Shown piece by piece: positions 20,551 to 33,625 of a stretch of 64,000 nucleotides of DNA (positions are counted from its first letter, which is position 1; each line of letters begins with the position of its first letter). The DNA comes from Meghimatium bilineatum (Eukaryota > Mollusca > Gastropoda > Stylommatophora > Philomycidae): NCBI GenBank assembly GCA_034231615.1, contig CM067322.1, positions 58,410,938 through 58,474,937 of the forward strand, read 5' to 3'. The notes beneath the pieces are model-generated. The model was given only the letters and a program-made list of their open reading frames with translations, searched no databases and was not told the origin of the DNA. The translations under genes were made by a program, and so were the position numbers.

Positions 20551-20894
20551 CGAAATGATTGAACCCTTCCTCTTTAGATAACGCAACCTCATAATTAACG
20601 TTACGGAGAATACACAACAAACCACACCGCCGCCCGTTTTATATTATGACAGTAGAACTATAAGAAAATTATATGATTACTCAAAATGTTTCATACGTAA
20701 GCTTGTTTTGTTTTTTTTCAAAGTTCCCAATATGCAAATTATTACGGCCTAATAGGGGGGGGGGGTAGGGGAATGGGTGGTGGCCATTCATGTTAAAGTA
20801 TTGACCATCCACTTTTGTAAACGCCGTATACCCTTCTTTTTTCCTAGAAAAAAAACCACTTAATGTATGTATGTATGTATGTATATATATGGCG

Positions 20895-21110
20895 CTCTAC
20901 AGTCAAAAAAAGCGCATCATCTTGTGAAAAGATGAGAAATGTTGCAGCCTAACAGCCGAGAGTAACTAGAAAGTCACGGATAGGTCAAAATCCGTCTACA
21001 GTGGTAATTCCATGTTCGAACTGTGCACGGATATTTACAGCTCGAATAGGGCTCATTAGCCATCTACGAACTATTAGACATGGTCATAATTCTAATTGAA
21101 TTTTCAAATG
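20895..21110 (+). mobile_element. LINE 3' end (family C)
   Basis: Contains the zinc-finger-like end CSNCARIFTARIGLISHLRT and shares GTCACGGATAGGTCAAA with other family C copies. Confidence 0.75.
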
Positions 21111-21132
21111 TGAATGTAAAAATGGTCATCAT

Positions 21133-21333
<201 letters not shown>

Positions 21334-21517
21334 ATCAAGGAATACTTTTGATCACAATATGTTTATGTAATAAACCTCTGTTTTGTCATCCTCGTGTTTC
21401 GTTATTACCTAACTCTTGTTTGTACTACAAACTATGTTATTATTATAATTAATTTTATTTAAAGTAACCTTATGGTGAGGCGCACTTCTTTCAAACGCGT
21501 ACATGGTCCAATTTCTC

Positions 21518-21785
21518 TCCTCTTCTTCTGCGTTCGTTCTCAGACTCCTGAATATTAGTATTATGTAGTTCGGAGAACGAAGTGCATTGTGTCATAGCTT
21601 ATATCTTAGCTGCGATATCTGCGCTTTTCGGTCTGACACATCCTACTACTTTGACATTTTTGGGGATGAAACAACCAACGCGAGCCCAAGACCTGCTTAC
21701 TCACCTCTTACAACATAATTGGCAGGTAATAATGTTGCAATTCATTACCCCCCCCCCTTCTGTCCTCTGGCAACACACGGGCACC
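21518..21785 (-). mobile_element. SINE-A, near full length
   Basis: Starts CTTCTTCTGCGTTCGTTCTC and ends GGCAACACACGGGCACC. Confidence 0.75.
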
Positions 21786-22680
21786 AATTTGGTTATATAA
21801 TAGTTTTTTTAACCATAAAATAATAATAGAGCCACCCTTGGGTAATCCAGCCACCATGAATTCGAGAGTATGTATTTCAGGGAGTGCTGCAAAACTATAA
21901 CCGCCGAGTTATATATTCAATACGTTTTTGTCATCACAATGTTAATATTGGAATCATGATGACTGGATGATCTGAAACATAACCTTTTTTTTTGTGGCTG
22001 AAAGGCGCATACCTCGCCATAAGATACTTTCTTTATTTTTTTTTAAAGAAAAACTGAAGAATGGTGATTATTTTGGTAAACAGTGAATATATTATATATT
22101 CAGAAATATATTTATAACTTTCGTATTGTAGGAATGTCAAAGAAACTAACAATATATATGATGTCCCTATAATCTACAGTTTACTCAATCTGTGTACTTT
22201 GAATCGTAGGTGCTTAACATGACTAGCATACCACCTAAGGACAAAGATGGTGCCATAGACCTCACACTCTAACATCCACGCTTCCTTTTCTCACTTACTG
22301 TCTTTGGAATAAATGAAAGTGATAATTTGTCATGTGTATCACGTTACAGAAAACCCAAACGTATCATCCATTACTCAATAACTTACAGCGACCATGACTA
22401 ACCCTTATACATAATAATACTAGACAACACACTGTTAAAATTATATTCATTACAACTCTCCCACATGTGTTACAATGATATTCCTTATTACTCTCCCACC
22501 TGTGTTAAAATGAATAAATGGTAGAAGTTTCTCTGGCAAAGAACGCCGCAATAAAAGCGAGCACAGGGTTCAAAAGAAACAATAGATTAATGCTTTTGAG
22601 ATTGTTAAATAGTCCAATGTCAGATGAAACTTGTTTGTTTCTTCTAAATCCATAAATGTGATCCATAAATGTCTAGTTTG
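21786..22680. other. AT-rich spacer, nothing recognised
   Basis: No frames with splice sites, no family members. A short near-duplicate, TCTCCCACATGTGTTA and TCTCCCACCTGTGTTA, lies around 22,458-22,507. Confidence 0.4.
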
Positions 22681-22684
22681 TTTG

Positions 22685-23935
22685 TTTGTTTGTTTTGCGT
22701 TCGCTCCATTGTAACCAGCACGGATATCCGTGCGATTTCCGCCGGGAGCGTGATTACGTTGTGCCACAGTTATGCGCCGTGTAGGCCTAGCATATCTGAT
22801 TTTGGCATGCCTTGACAATTCGGGTGGGTTACCCTAGCCTGTGACAGCCTCCATATCTGTCTCCAGGCACGCGTGTATGTGGTGACTTTTCGCCAAGTCG
22901 ATTTTTGCTCTCGTCTGACTCGTACGAGGTGTTCCACTGTCTATGAACTTGCCTCGTGTAATTGGACGTATTGGACGTAAACCGTTTCTCATCCGTGAGC
23001 CTGGCTCCTTAAGGGGAAGAACTCAACAGAAGAGTTGGACCCTGGCTCTTTCGCCTTTTTAGCCGAGGTGTCATTCACCGACATCGTGTACCCCTTGTCC
23101 AAGTTCGAGTCTCACACCACGCGTTTGAGAGTAAGGCGTTCTCGAGCTGAGCGACCTTGTCCCAATATCGCCTGAGCTCATCAGGTACTGAACCCTTTCT
23201 CTCTGCCAGTGTAGTTTTGGTGTAGGAAAACCTGATAGTAGAGTTGGGCCAGGGCTAAATCGTTGCCTTTTTTGTGTCTGAGCTCATAGGGTACGGAACC
23301 ATTTCTTTCTGCAAGTGTACTTCCGGTATAGGAAAACTTGACAGTAGAGTTGGGCCAGGACATCCATCGGTGTCCCTTTCTTGCCTAAGCCCATCGGGTA
23401 CGGAACCCTTTCTCTTCGCGAGCATATTTCTGGTTTAGGAAGGCTCGACATTAGAGTTGGGTTAGGTCTTCTTGCTTTTCCGAACACCAATTCTAACATC
23501 CATTCAAGAATGGGTCTGGGTCTCCGCCTGTAAGGAGCACAGGTAACTACAAGCTCGTCTCGAGCTGACGGAGCTTGTAGTTCCCCTTTCCTAGAAACAT
23601 TTCACTTTCTATTTGCAGTTCACGCAGTTCTTTTCACTTTCTATTTGCAGTTCGGGCTGGACTGACTAGCTTCACTGTATGTCGACAGTGTTGCTATATG
23701 TGGTGATGCTGGTGGTGTCGGAGATAGTGTCTGTCTCTTATGCAGTCAAATCTCTTTCCATCTGCTGCCTCCACATTCTCGGACACGATCCCCAAATGAT
23801 TTGGCCAGAATCAGCTCGAGCTGCTGTATTTCTGTTTCCAGGGTGCACCGCGAGGAGGTACATTTGGGGTCTTGGTTATCTGCTAACCCTGGGTCCGCCT
23901 AGTGCAATGCGTTCCCTTTGCACCCCAAATGTCTA
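22685..23935. repeat. ~1.2-kb dispersed repeat R, copy 2, with internal tandem units
   Basis: Matches 11,385-12,480 at both ends (CTCCATTGTAACCAGCACGG; GTTTCCAGGGTGCACC). Between about 23,000 and 23,480 it carries four or five diverged ~110-120-bp units, each with GTACGGAACC followed by GACAGTAGAGTTGGGCC. On the minus strand the units give partial open frames with repeated AQLYCQVFL-like peptides, not recognised. Confidence 0.75.
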
Positions 23936-23944
23936 GTGAATCCA

Positions 23945-24195
23945 AGGTGGAGAAAGTGAACAATGTATAACCCAAGTATGTAATTATTGAGCACTCTGAA
24001 CATTCTGCAGTTATGTTGAATGGTGTACAGGATTTTTTTTATGTATTTAAGATCAAAACTTGCAAAATGAAATGTCTGAAGAAGGTCATTGGAATCACCA
24101 GACTCAACAAAATGCGCAATGAGAACATCAGAAAGATAATAGATATAACACCATGCATAGAATATATATAGAAACAACAGATAAAATAGTTTGGA
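23945..24195 (+). mobile_element. LINE fragment, C-terminal region
   Basis: Reads KMKCLKKVIGITRLNKMRNE then DITPCIEYI and KQQIKWFGQW, the late reverse transcriptase region of non-LTR elements. Internal stop. Confidence 0.7.
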
Positions 24196-24219
24196 CAATG
24201 GAGGGAGGGGGTTTAAATT

Positions 24220-25250
24220 TCAGTAATTATTACTAATGCGGACGTTTTTATAAGAATTGTCTATTGTCTTAACGTCCACACTTGCCGCTGAGGGTAGAGG
24301 TTTGTATAGAAGATGTAGTCTGTGTTCCAGAGCCAGGTATATTGCTATGGTTGTAGTGTAGTCATGTTTATTCAGGATGGTCTTGATGTCTATCTTTTCC
24401 TTGGTCTGCCCTTGGCTTTTTATCATTAGTTAAATCTTGTTATACGCTCTAATGGGACCGTTCATCCTCATAAGACGTCCAAACAATTTTATCGGTTGTT
24501 TCTCTATATACTTGATGCACTATGTTATACTTAGTATCCGTCTGATGTTCTAATTGCGCACCTTGTCGAATCTGGTGACTCAAATAGTCTTACTTAGACA
24601 TTTCGCATGTTTCGATCTTTCTCTTATGTGCAGGTGTTAGTTACCAAGTCTGACATTGGTAGCATAGTGTTGGTACAAAGATGCTCTTATTTATGTGTAG
24701 GTGTTAGTTGCCAAGTCTGACATTGGTAGCATAGTGTTGGCAGAACGATGCTCTTACTTATGTGTTTCTTTACTTCCGTGTTGTTTTTTGGGTGTTATAG
24801 CAAAAGTGACATCTGGTATATCCCAATATTTGCCTTTTTTACATCTTGTTTCTATCTCTCAATTGACTCATCCGTCTTCTGTAAAGATACTTCGTAGGTA
24901 CTTGAACTCTTTGACTTTTATTATTTTTGTGTTCTCTATTTGAATGTTTAAATGCTCTGTTGATCTCGTTATTTGCACAGTTTCTGCTTTTTGTCTGTTA
25001 ATATCGTTATTTGGATAGTTTCTGCCTTTTGTCGGTTGATCCGCATGTTGTATTTATTGCATATTCTTGATAGTGAGTTGATGTGAGTTTGCAGTTTTTC
25101 TTCGTCATCATACATGATGTTTTTATCGTCAGCGAAAAGCAGTTTATTGAGTTTGTTTTTACGTTGTTCATTCTCTGTTGTTTCATAAATCAGAAGTTGT
25201 ATAAGAATACGCATATAAATTCTACTACATATGACTGTATATAAAAATAA
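24220..25250 (-). mobile_element. LINE, RT core to 3' end (family N), degenerate
   Basis: From the right: NKLLFADDKNIMYDDEEKLQ (catalytic box), later DKIVWTSYEDERS, then TILNKHDYTTTIAIYLALE and a 3' end containing AGACAATAGACAAT. The same 3' end occurs in the insertion at 49,337-49,680. Confidence 0.8.
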
Positions 25251-25257
25251 GATGACA

Positions 25258-26035
25258 GCTATGTTGATGGAAAAGATCTAAAGATAGTAAGAAACATGTA
25301 TTGGAAACAAACAGCTGTGTCGAGTGTTGACGGCAATGTAGGAGAATTTAAAAAGATAGAGATGGGCATCAGACAAGGATGTGTAATGTAACCAGATCTT
25401 TTCTTCCTGTATACAGAGGATATTATATGAAACTTAGAAAACATGCTAGGAATAGCAGCTAGAGGTTACAAAATCTGAATAATCTAACATATGCTGACGA
25501 TACAGTTCTGATTGCAGGGGGAGAAAAAGAAATTTGAAGTTTGTTAGACATGGTAGTACAAAAAAGTGAAAACAAAGCTCTCAGTCTAAACAAGAAGAAA
25601 CTAGAAGTAATGGCTGTTTCAAGAAATACACACCGCCAGAATACAGCATTACTATCTATGTTATGTTATGTTCCTCCAGGGCCATAGACGGCGCATAGGG
25701 CAGAAACCATAGCTTTCCATTTCTGTTTGTGTTGCCAGGTCTTTCAATTGTTGCGTGTTGTTTAGGTTCATTGACATGCCTTCTCTATTAATGGATCTTC
25801 GTAGAGTTTCTCTAGGTCTCGCTCTTCTTACTCTAGGTGGCACCCAATATAGTGACTGCTGGGGAATTTTTAGGCTGTTCATTCTGAGAACATGGCTGAT
25901 GTAAGTCCAACGCCTTTGTCTAATGAATGAAGATATATACTATCTATGATTCAACATTAAATCATGGGGATAAAGTCAGGTATCTTGGCACCATTTTAAC
26001 ATCAGATGGCAGGTGCTCCAATGAGTTACAGTAAA
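25258..26035 (+). mobile_element. LINE, RT core (family Y), split by a nested LINE
   Basis: Reads EMGIRQGCVM, then LTYADDTVLIAGGEKEI and DMVVQKSENKALSL, and after a gap DKVRYLGTILTSDGRCSNE. Stops and frameshifts are present. The gap 25,661-25,937 is another element, and the two halves are in frame when it is taken out. Confidence 0.85.
25661..25937 (-). mobile_element. Nested 5'-truncated LINE with target-site duplication
   Basis: Flanked by TACTATCTATG at 25650-25660 and 25938-25948. The minus strand codes RRSINREGMSMNLNNTQQLK and YGFCPMRRLWPW, an ORF2 C-terminus, and ends in an ACATA-type repeat tail. Confidence 0.85.
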
Positions 26036-26039
26036 AGTA

Positions 26040-26690
26040 ACTGTAACAATGAAACAGTAACCCTATGATTTTTTAAAAATTGATAGAACAAGGGGATCTC
26101 ATCCAAATTTCTCGTTTTTGTATATAGGAAAAACTTAATGTGTCAGCCTAAGTGTGAGAGTTTCATAATAATTTTTAAAAATATTTTAGACAGATGCATA
26201 CAATTTAAAAACAAAAAGAACACACTAATTGGTAAATGCAAGTTTAAAGTGAAAGTACATCAGGAATAGATTTCTCAACTTTGTTTTGACACAATAATTA
26301 ATTAAAACAAATATGTTCACAACTGTACATATTATCTCCCCTTCATTGCAAACGTAAAACCACTTTCTATAAAGTGAAAACCACTCTCTATAAAGTGGGA
26401 AGTTCTCTGTTTACTGTGACTAAATTATATTTTATTAATGAAGCATTATGTTTAGTCAGTGTGACTATCTAAGACACAATAGTCAAGTTTTCTTCCAGTA
26501 AACAGAGCCCTATTTCTATCTCGTGAGCACAGTTCACGAAAGTTAGAGTGCTCTTAAGATGTCAACATTAGGACTAGTAAGAAAAACCAAAACACAAACA
26601 ATGCGTGGTGTGTACTGTGATATGTAGTTTAGATCAGTGAATGTGGTTTAGATCAGTGTTGCCAATGTGGTGTGGAAAAAGAAGCGAAGT
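26040..26690. other. AT-rich spacer with short inverted motif
   Basis: CTCTGTTTACTG near 26,407 and CAGTAAACAGAG near 26,497 are inverted copies. No transposase or exon seen. Confidence 0.4.
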
Positions 26691-26958
26691 TAGTGGTACT
26701 GTTATTGTTGTCTACCATGCACATCGTAAAATGTGACTAAGAAGGTTTTTTTTTTGGGGGGGGGGTGATTTGGCTCTCCTATTCAATAGAGGATCATGCT
26801 ATCCAGAAATCATGCTGAATAGGGTGTGTCAGATCGAAAGGCGCAGATAACGCAACCACGATGTAAATCATGACATACCACATTCGATTCTCCGGATTAC
26901 ATCCTGATAACATACAGGAGTTTGAGGACGTACACATAAAAAGATAAAGCAGATAAAG
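26690..26958 (+). mobile_element. SINE-A, degenerate
   Basis: GACTAAGAAGG through CATACAGGAGTTTGAGGACG, with a T-run and G-run replacing part of the body near 26,745-26,765. Confidence 0.6.
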
Positions 26959-27734
26959 ATCAGTGGTTCTCAAAATGTAATTAGGTCCACGTTTGGGGCT
27001 ATATATTTGAAGGGAGGGGGATAATTTCACCCAAAAATGAAACTATGGCGCAGATTCTTCCAGATCTGCGACACAAAAATAAGTTTTTGAATGCTTCTAT
27101 TCTTTTTACAAAACTGCCCACTATATCACATCACAAGGGAGAAACGATGGCTATCTGAAACAATTCTGGCGGAAAGCTCTACTGCACTAACTACGGCACT
27201 GGAGCCTCTAACTACAGAACAGTTCTTTGATGGAATCCATATCAGCATCTGACCTGCTGGAAAACGAGGAAGAAGGAGAAAAGAATTATGCGACGCATAA
27301 GATATACGATAGTAATAATCCTTGAGGAAATATGACAAGCTTTTTTCTCTGGTCTATTGGAATTAATCTCTAGTGCCGGGAGCAACACATCGGCTGGAAA
27401 TACGAGGGCTGGGGAAACACAGTGGAATATAAGGAAAAACGGATTTAGATACAAATGTTGTCAATATGTATACACACGATATACTAGCAAATAGACGCAA
27501 AGACATACGAAGTTTTGAAAAAGAAACCATCATCAGGACAAACTATAGCTGACTAACAATGAATAGAAACACACATATGACGAAATGGGAGGCAAGGGAT
27601 GATGAAAGTGGGAGAGAAAGAAGCACAAGCACAAGTGATTATTAAGGGAGTGATATTACGGATGATGTGATCAACCTTGGTAACAGGAGATAAAAAGGAC
27701 ATTGATGCTTTCCATCTTAGTTCTCACTCTGGAT
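26959..27734. other. Spacer, weak coding-like patch, unrecognised
   Basis: Around 27,110-27,270 the plus strand reads TALEPLTTEQFFDGIHI before a stop. I cannot assign it to a family. Confidence 0.3.
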
Positions 27735-27965
27735 AATTGAGTCTGCGTTTGTTCTCAAACTCCTGCAAATTAGCGTTTTGTCATTGTTCACAACATTGAT
27801 GCGAGATCTTCGCTTTTGACCTAACACATTCGACTTTATAATGGCACTGTATCATTGTGACCTTATATAGGATGGGGCAGCCAACTCCACCATATAACCT
27901 CCTTAGTCGTTTCTTAAAATATACATGGAAAGCAAACAGTATTGCTACTATTTGTTCCCCTCTCG
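27735..27965 (-). mobile_element. SINE-A, degenerate
   Basis: CTGCGTTTGTTCTCAAACTC through CAGTATTGCTACTATTTG; internal deletion after the first 45 bp. Confidence 0.65.
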
Positions 27966-29130
27966 AGATTTAAAAAAAACCACTAATGGTGTGTGACTTT
28001 TTAAAAACAATTTGTGTTGTCTAGTGCTTTTGAAGGAACGAGTTGGTGGCACTTGCCTAAACACAATACGTGTTAAATGGTGGTTATTTTGTGCATCTAT
28101 CATTCGGGGCAATATACCGCTAATTTTCCCAAACAACTTGCATATCATATATTAATAAAAGAAAAGTGTGAAAACCAGAATACTGGTTTCATTAGTTATT
28201 ATAAAGATAAAGAATGCAACAGATCGCATGTAACCCATGTCTGCTGAAAGACACAGTACAAATAGAAATGACCGGAATATACCGGTGTGGTATCAAAAAT
28301 TCCCCATTACACATTGTTTACTACACTGTATAATCTTGTCTCTCAATTAGTTGTGTGGACTATTTGAAAATAATCCATCTGAAGTCACATTATTTAACCA
28401 TTACAGTGATTTTCATTGGTCACTTTTGTATACATTGTGTCGACAGCCAATGACAAATCAACGTCAAGTAAAGTCATTTAGAAGAATGAGTTCACGTGAC
28501 TGTATTTGACGAGAGACACGGTACAGTAAGTCGATATGACCTAGCAAAAGACAATCTCATAAAACGTTTACAAACAAAAATGTAATAGTCATGATTGAAT
28601 GATTGTCCAAACAAATGTCAAGTGTTTTGTTTTTGCGAAAACTAATTGTACTTGAATTAAACTCACAACATAAAAACATGACTCTTTTTGGAACTTGACG
28701 TTTTAAAAAGATAAAAACGTGATTGCAATGCAAAAATAGGATAAAAACTGAGGCTCTGTATGGAAAAATAATTTTGTGAAATATATTTTGAGGCTCTGTC
28801 TAGGATAGCAGGGCTATAGAGAGTGGACATTTTCATTATTGATTAAGGGTCGTAACCCCGCAGATACTATCAGATAAGGGGATGTAATACATGTGAAATG
28901 TATTAATATGTGCAAATGTATTAATAAATCATAAGAACACAAATATTTTGATCTGATCACGTGGTAATATAATTTAAATAAACAACTCTCATTTATTTGA
29001 GTGATTTTATGTAACTCTTCCCCGTTCTACTATTTATAAAAACGTTTTTTTGAAAGCAATATGCACGACAATCTTCCCTAACTGTTGACATGGTGAACAA
29101 AAGTGTGGCACATAAACTTTTGGATGTTAA
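27966..29130. other. Repeat-poor AT-rich spacer
   Basis: None of the SINE or LINE families seen elsewhere, and no gene recognised. Confidence 0.4.
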
Positions 29131-29530
29131 GGGATAATGTCCGTATAAGGTTCAAGTTCCCCGCGGAACTTTCCTACAAAAGTTGGCTCTTGACTTTGTA
29201 TGGGAACTAGTGTCAGTAGTCCGTTCACATGTCTTAGACTCCACCGCGGGGTCAAGGTTCAGCCAGTGTCGAGTCAGCTCGCTCGTCACAGTACCGCTTG
29301 GGATCTAGGCTGGTTCCTCCCCATATGACATGTTAAGACAGGACGAAGTCACCGGGGTGAAGTTTTCGGTCGTACGGAATGTTAACAGCATAAACGTGCT
29401 CAGCTAAGTGGTGAGCTATACTTAGCGTCCGAGTGGCTTTCGAATGTCGGCGCCTGCTATGTCATACCTCCTCGAAAGAGGATTACGGGGGTATAGGAGA
29501 GCTGCTTAGAAAGTGCTTCACTCGACTTTT
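29131..29530. other. GC- and CpG-richer block of unknown nature
   Basis: Distinctly richer in CG dinucleotides than its flanks (CCCCGCGGAAC, CACCGCGGGGTC, GTCGGCGCC). No open frame, no homologous copy within the window. It might be an LTR, a promoter-like region, or part of a transferred sequence. Confidence 0.3.
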
Positions 29531-30454
29531 TTGTCATGAAATTATCTAAATTTTAGTATATTTGTATTTACACGGTTACACTTAAACGTATTTTTGATAC
29601 TGTTATTTATTGGAAAGAATAAACAATTTTGATACAAAGTAATAATATAGTCTTACAGTTTTTATGGCCATAGTTCTTAATTCCTAATTTAAAAGATCTA
29701 ATTATAATTTCGTTAACACAAGAAAATAAATTTAGTATTCACGAGAAAAAAAATGGGATTGCGGATTGCAATTTGTGAGTTTTAAAACGCTTCATTTTTG
29801 AGAGAAAATTTACTTTCAACAGTAACGCAATTCCACAATATAACGACATCCACCTGTGTCAGCTGAGTTTAAAAAAAATGTAAACTCAAAATATTTTGAC
29901 TTGATACATTGCTTACTAAAATTGCGGAAATATATATTTGTTTATGTTAATGGCACGTATGTATTGTAATTGTATGTATTGAGTGCAAAGATGTGTCCAG
30001 GTCTCACCAAGATTGTCTTGGTTTTATAACACTGACTTATATCTCGCCCTGTTTTGCCTATGTCCCAGTTTCTATAACAGTTTACAAATACAAGAAATGT
30101 GTTACGTGTTCAAATCAACACACTTGGTCTCGCTTTGTTCAAGCGAATAAACACGCTTGGTAATCCTAAATGCGGTAGAGCGTGAAGACTTTGATTTATT
30201 TATACATAGATCAGTGGTCATAAGGTATTTTCTGTAGAAGTATTAATTAATTCATAGTATTATGTGATTGCCATGTGTCTTCTGTCACGGAGATTATCCA
30301 ATAAATAAATTAAATTTCCATCACAGCTGACCTATGTTCTTTGATATAATTAAAAAGAAAGAATCTCTTCAAGAATCTGTTTCTAGTAAACAAAAATCTG
30401 AACGTAGTGATAGTTAGATAAACTTAATTTCCAATAGAGATCGTCCTTGGTTGG
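29531..30454. other. Repeat-poor AT-rich spacer
   Basis: Nothing recognised. Confidence 0.4.
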
Positions 30455-30945
30455 CGGGTCTGAAAGGGGAGCATGGGGAGCTAAACTGTTACCTGTCAAG
30501 CATATCGTAAGCAGCAACTAAGAGGAATTTAAGGTGGAGTTTGTTGTCCCATAAAGGCCCGTAGGGTTGAGATATTCAATTTCCCGTCCTTTAGCAAATA
30601 AGAATAGGTCTATGCCTTTTAGCATTAGAAATTTGGCCAAAATGCGGGTAAATAAGGCTCTCCCCCCCCCCCCCCCCACAGAGATGTTCACAAAAGGAAC
30701 ATCACATGAAGATCTGATACACGAAAACATACGAATGACTTTTTAAAGGGAATTACTCCTCCCCCCTCCCCCTACTTATATGACCTATAACATATTTATA
30801 ACACTGGTCTCACCCCACAGTGTCAAATTGACCTAGAGGCTATGCTGAAGTTCGATTTGTCAGTTAAGCTGTCAATTATGGCACAACGTTTATCTGGACT
30901 ATATCCTGCTGATCTGCAGGAGCTTGAGAATGGATACAGAAGATG
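30455..30945 (+). mobile_element. SINE-A, split and degenerate
   Basis: Head part 30,455-30,565 (GAAAGGGGAGCATGGGG) and 3' part 30,805-30,945 (ATCTGCAGGAGCTTGAGAAT) are separated by ~240 bp that includes a C-run at 30,661-30,677. Confidence 0.5.
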
Positions 30946-31334
30946 AAACAAGAAGTTGAAAAGATGTTTACACCAGAAGGCATCTATCTTGAACAGATGT
31001 GTGCACCAGAAGGCATCGATCTTGGTGAAGAATGGATTATCTTTTCAAGACTATCTTTGCAATCACTAGAGTTCATTGATAAACATTTGACTGTGAATGA
31101 ATGCTGTGTTCACGGAGTTTATCTCCGAACATTTTCATGACACAGATGTTGTGTGACACAGACGATCAAAATAATCCACAATCCGTGGTTCGAATGGACT
31201 TTTACCACCAGATCACGTGGAATAACAGTTCACGAAGCCAGTAGAGCCTTCACCAAACAGCCTAACGACGTGTGTGTTTGCTGTAACGCAAGTACACTTG
31301 CTAGAAATTGAAGCCAATTTACGCTAAGACGATA

Positions 31335-31665
31335 TCAACATCATCATCAGGTGCCATGCCAGCTGGCGTAGGCGACCATGGCTCTCCATATCTCTCTGTC
31401 TCCAGTATTATGTATCAAGCTCGTTGTTGTTTCCCTACCGTGCCAGGTTGTCAAACTGTCTAATATTTTCCCGTTGTAGCCATCTGTCTCTGTTGCCTTC
31501 AATCTTGCCTGTTGTGACTATATTCTCCAAACCTCCTTGTCTCATGAAGTGGCCAAAAATATGAAGATTGTCTTTTTCTTATATTATTTATTAGGGTCCG
31601 TTTCGCATTTGACTCTTTCAACACTTTCACATTAGTTTTTCTGACAGGCCATGATATTCTAAATC
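31335..31665 (-). mobile_element. LINE 3' end (family Y)
   Basis: Starts at a CATCATCATC tail; minus strand reads NAKRTLINNIRKRQSS with frameshifts. The same protein end is intact at 52,955-53,392. Confidence 0.8.
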
Positions 31666-32815
31666 CATGATGTCAACATACCTTAACCAAAAGGTTGTAA
31701 TTCCTGATCGACCAATCATCAACTAAGGAGACATTTATTCATACACTGTAAATGTCACGTGACTGTGTCTCCTGTGTACATCGTTATTAGTTTACTGTGT
31801 ATACGTTTTTGAGTATTCCTGTATTTCTCGGTTGTTGGGTTTTTGTGGTTTGGGGGGGGGGGGGGGGGTGGGGTTACTGTGAGGATAAAATGAGACGATT
31901 GATTGAACAGGCCTAAGTCTGACCTATTTATTCGAGGTTCTTAATCAGAGTTGGCACGTTCCTTTTTTTTTAAAAAAAGGTGATATTTCCCCGTAAACAT
32001 GACAGAAGTTCAACATTACAATAGCCTATTTATTACAGATGAGGTACCGTCTTTGCACGAAAGGTCAGCAACAGTTCCCATTTACCTCATGTTCCTTTCC
32101 CTGCTATCACACCAAAACTATAAGCCTATAACCCGGTGTTGTGGCACACGCCCCAAAGGTGAAAAGGGGGGGGGGGGGAATTTCATTGTTTAGGGGGACA
32201 CTTGAAAAAAAATTGTGTTCTTGAGATTTAGTTGTCCATTATATGTTTTGAAAATTTAGCCTACTTAACTGTTATTTTTTCTTTTAATAATTTTCTCGTG
32301 TTTTCTTCCTAAAACGTAAGTCTTGTGTCCTGAACAAGTTATAATTAGGTTTCATTTATGGAATAAGTCATTTTTTTAATAGACCTATAAAAAAATGTAG
32401 GACTGGGGGTGGCATCAGAATTTTTGAAAGATTGAGGGTGGGGAAAGGTTTAAAGAAAAGGTTGGGTAAAACTGCTATAACCTGCCAGGTTCACAGTAGT
32501 ACCACATTGGATGAAACAACACCCAGAGTTCTCCAACGAATTCTTTCTTCAGCGACGCAGATGAGTGTGAAAATACCTTGACCTATCCAGCCCTTGATGC
32601 TGCCTGTCCATGATTTTCTTAGTCTTCGTCTGCTTCTTCCAACCTCGACTGTTCCCTGTAGTATAGTTTATAACGAATAATCATATCATCACACATCCAA
32701 AAAAACCATCAGAGCCGCAGACACGTTTTCATTGAGGAAGGGGATTTACCTATAAAATAATGTGAAAAAAGGCATTCATCCATTTTTTTATGTAATTCCT
32801 TCCTTTTGATGTGAA
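31666..32815. other. Spacer with homopolymer G runs
   Basis: G runs at about 31,853-31,868 and 32,165-32,178. No gene or family member recognised. Confidence 0.4.
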
Positions 32816-33625
32816 AACGGATGACTTTTTTGATGCGAAAACTGATGAATTTTTGAATGAGAAAGATGATGACTTTTTTGATGAGAAAGCTGATACCTTT
32901 TTTTATGCGAAAACTGATGACTTTTTTAATGAGAAAGGTGATGACTTATTTGATGTGAAAACGGATGACTTTTTTGATGCGAAAACATGACTTTTTGATG
33001 CTAAAACATGACTTTTTTGATGAGAAAACTGATGGCTTTTTTGATGAGAAAGCTGATGACTTTTTTTATGTGAAAAAGCTGATGACTATTTTGATGAGAA
33101 AACTGATGACTTTTTTGATGAGAAAGCTGATGATTTTTTTGAGAAAGCTGATGACTTTTTTGATGAGAACGCTGATGACTTTTTTGATGAGAAAGCTGAT
33201 GACTTTTTTTGATGAGAAAGCTGATGACTGTTGATGAAAAAACATGACTTTTTTGATGAAAAAAACATGACTTTTTTTAATGAGAAAGTTGATTTTTTAT
33301 GAGAAAGCTGATGACTTTTTTGATGAGAAAGTTGATTTTTTATGAGAAAGCTGATGACTTTTTTATGAGAAATTTGATTTTTTTAATGAGAAAGCTGATG
33401 ACTTTTTAAAGAAAGTGATGACTTTTTTTGATGAGAAAGCTGATGACATTTTTTATGAGAAAGTAAATTTTTTAAATGAGAAAGCTGATGACTTTTTTGA
33501 TGAGAAAGCTGATGACTTTTTTTATGAGAAAGTTGATTTTTTTATGAGAATGCTGATGACTTTTTTGATGAGAAAGCTGATGACTTTTTTTATGAGAAAG
33601 ATGATGACTTTTTTGTGAAAAATCG
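32816..33625. repeat. Minisatellite, ~24-28-bp unit, about 30 copies
   Basis: Unit GATGAGAAAGCTGATGAC plus a T run of variable length. T-run variation breaks any long frame, although short DEKADDFF-type peptides appear. Confidence 0.93.

Noticed and set aside
26998-27270. Host exon around TALEPLTTEQFFDGIHI
   Set aside because: No acceptor/donor pair in frame and no family recognised; too weak to call.
29131-29530. Solo LTR call
   Set aside because: No second copy, no clear TG...CA ends and no target duplication found; left as an unknown block.
32816-33625. Ribozyme-like or acidic-repeat protein gene in the GATGAGAAAGCTGATGAC array
   Set aside because: Variable T runs shift the frame every few units and no conserved catalytic core or start context is present.
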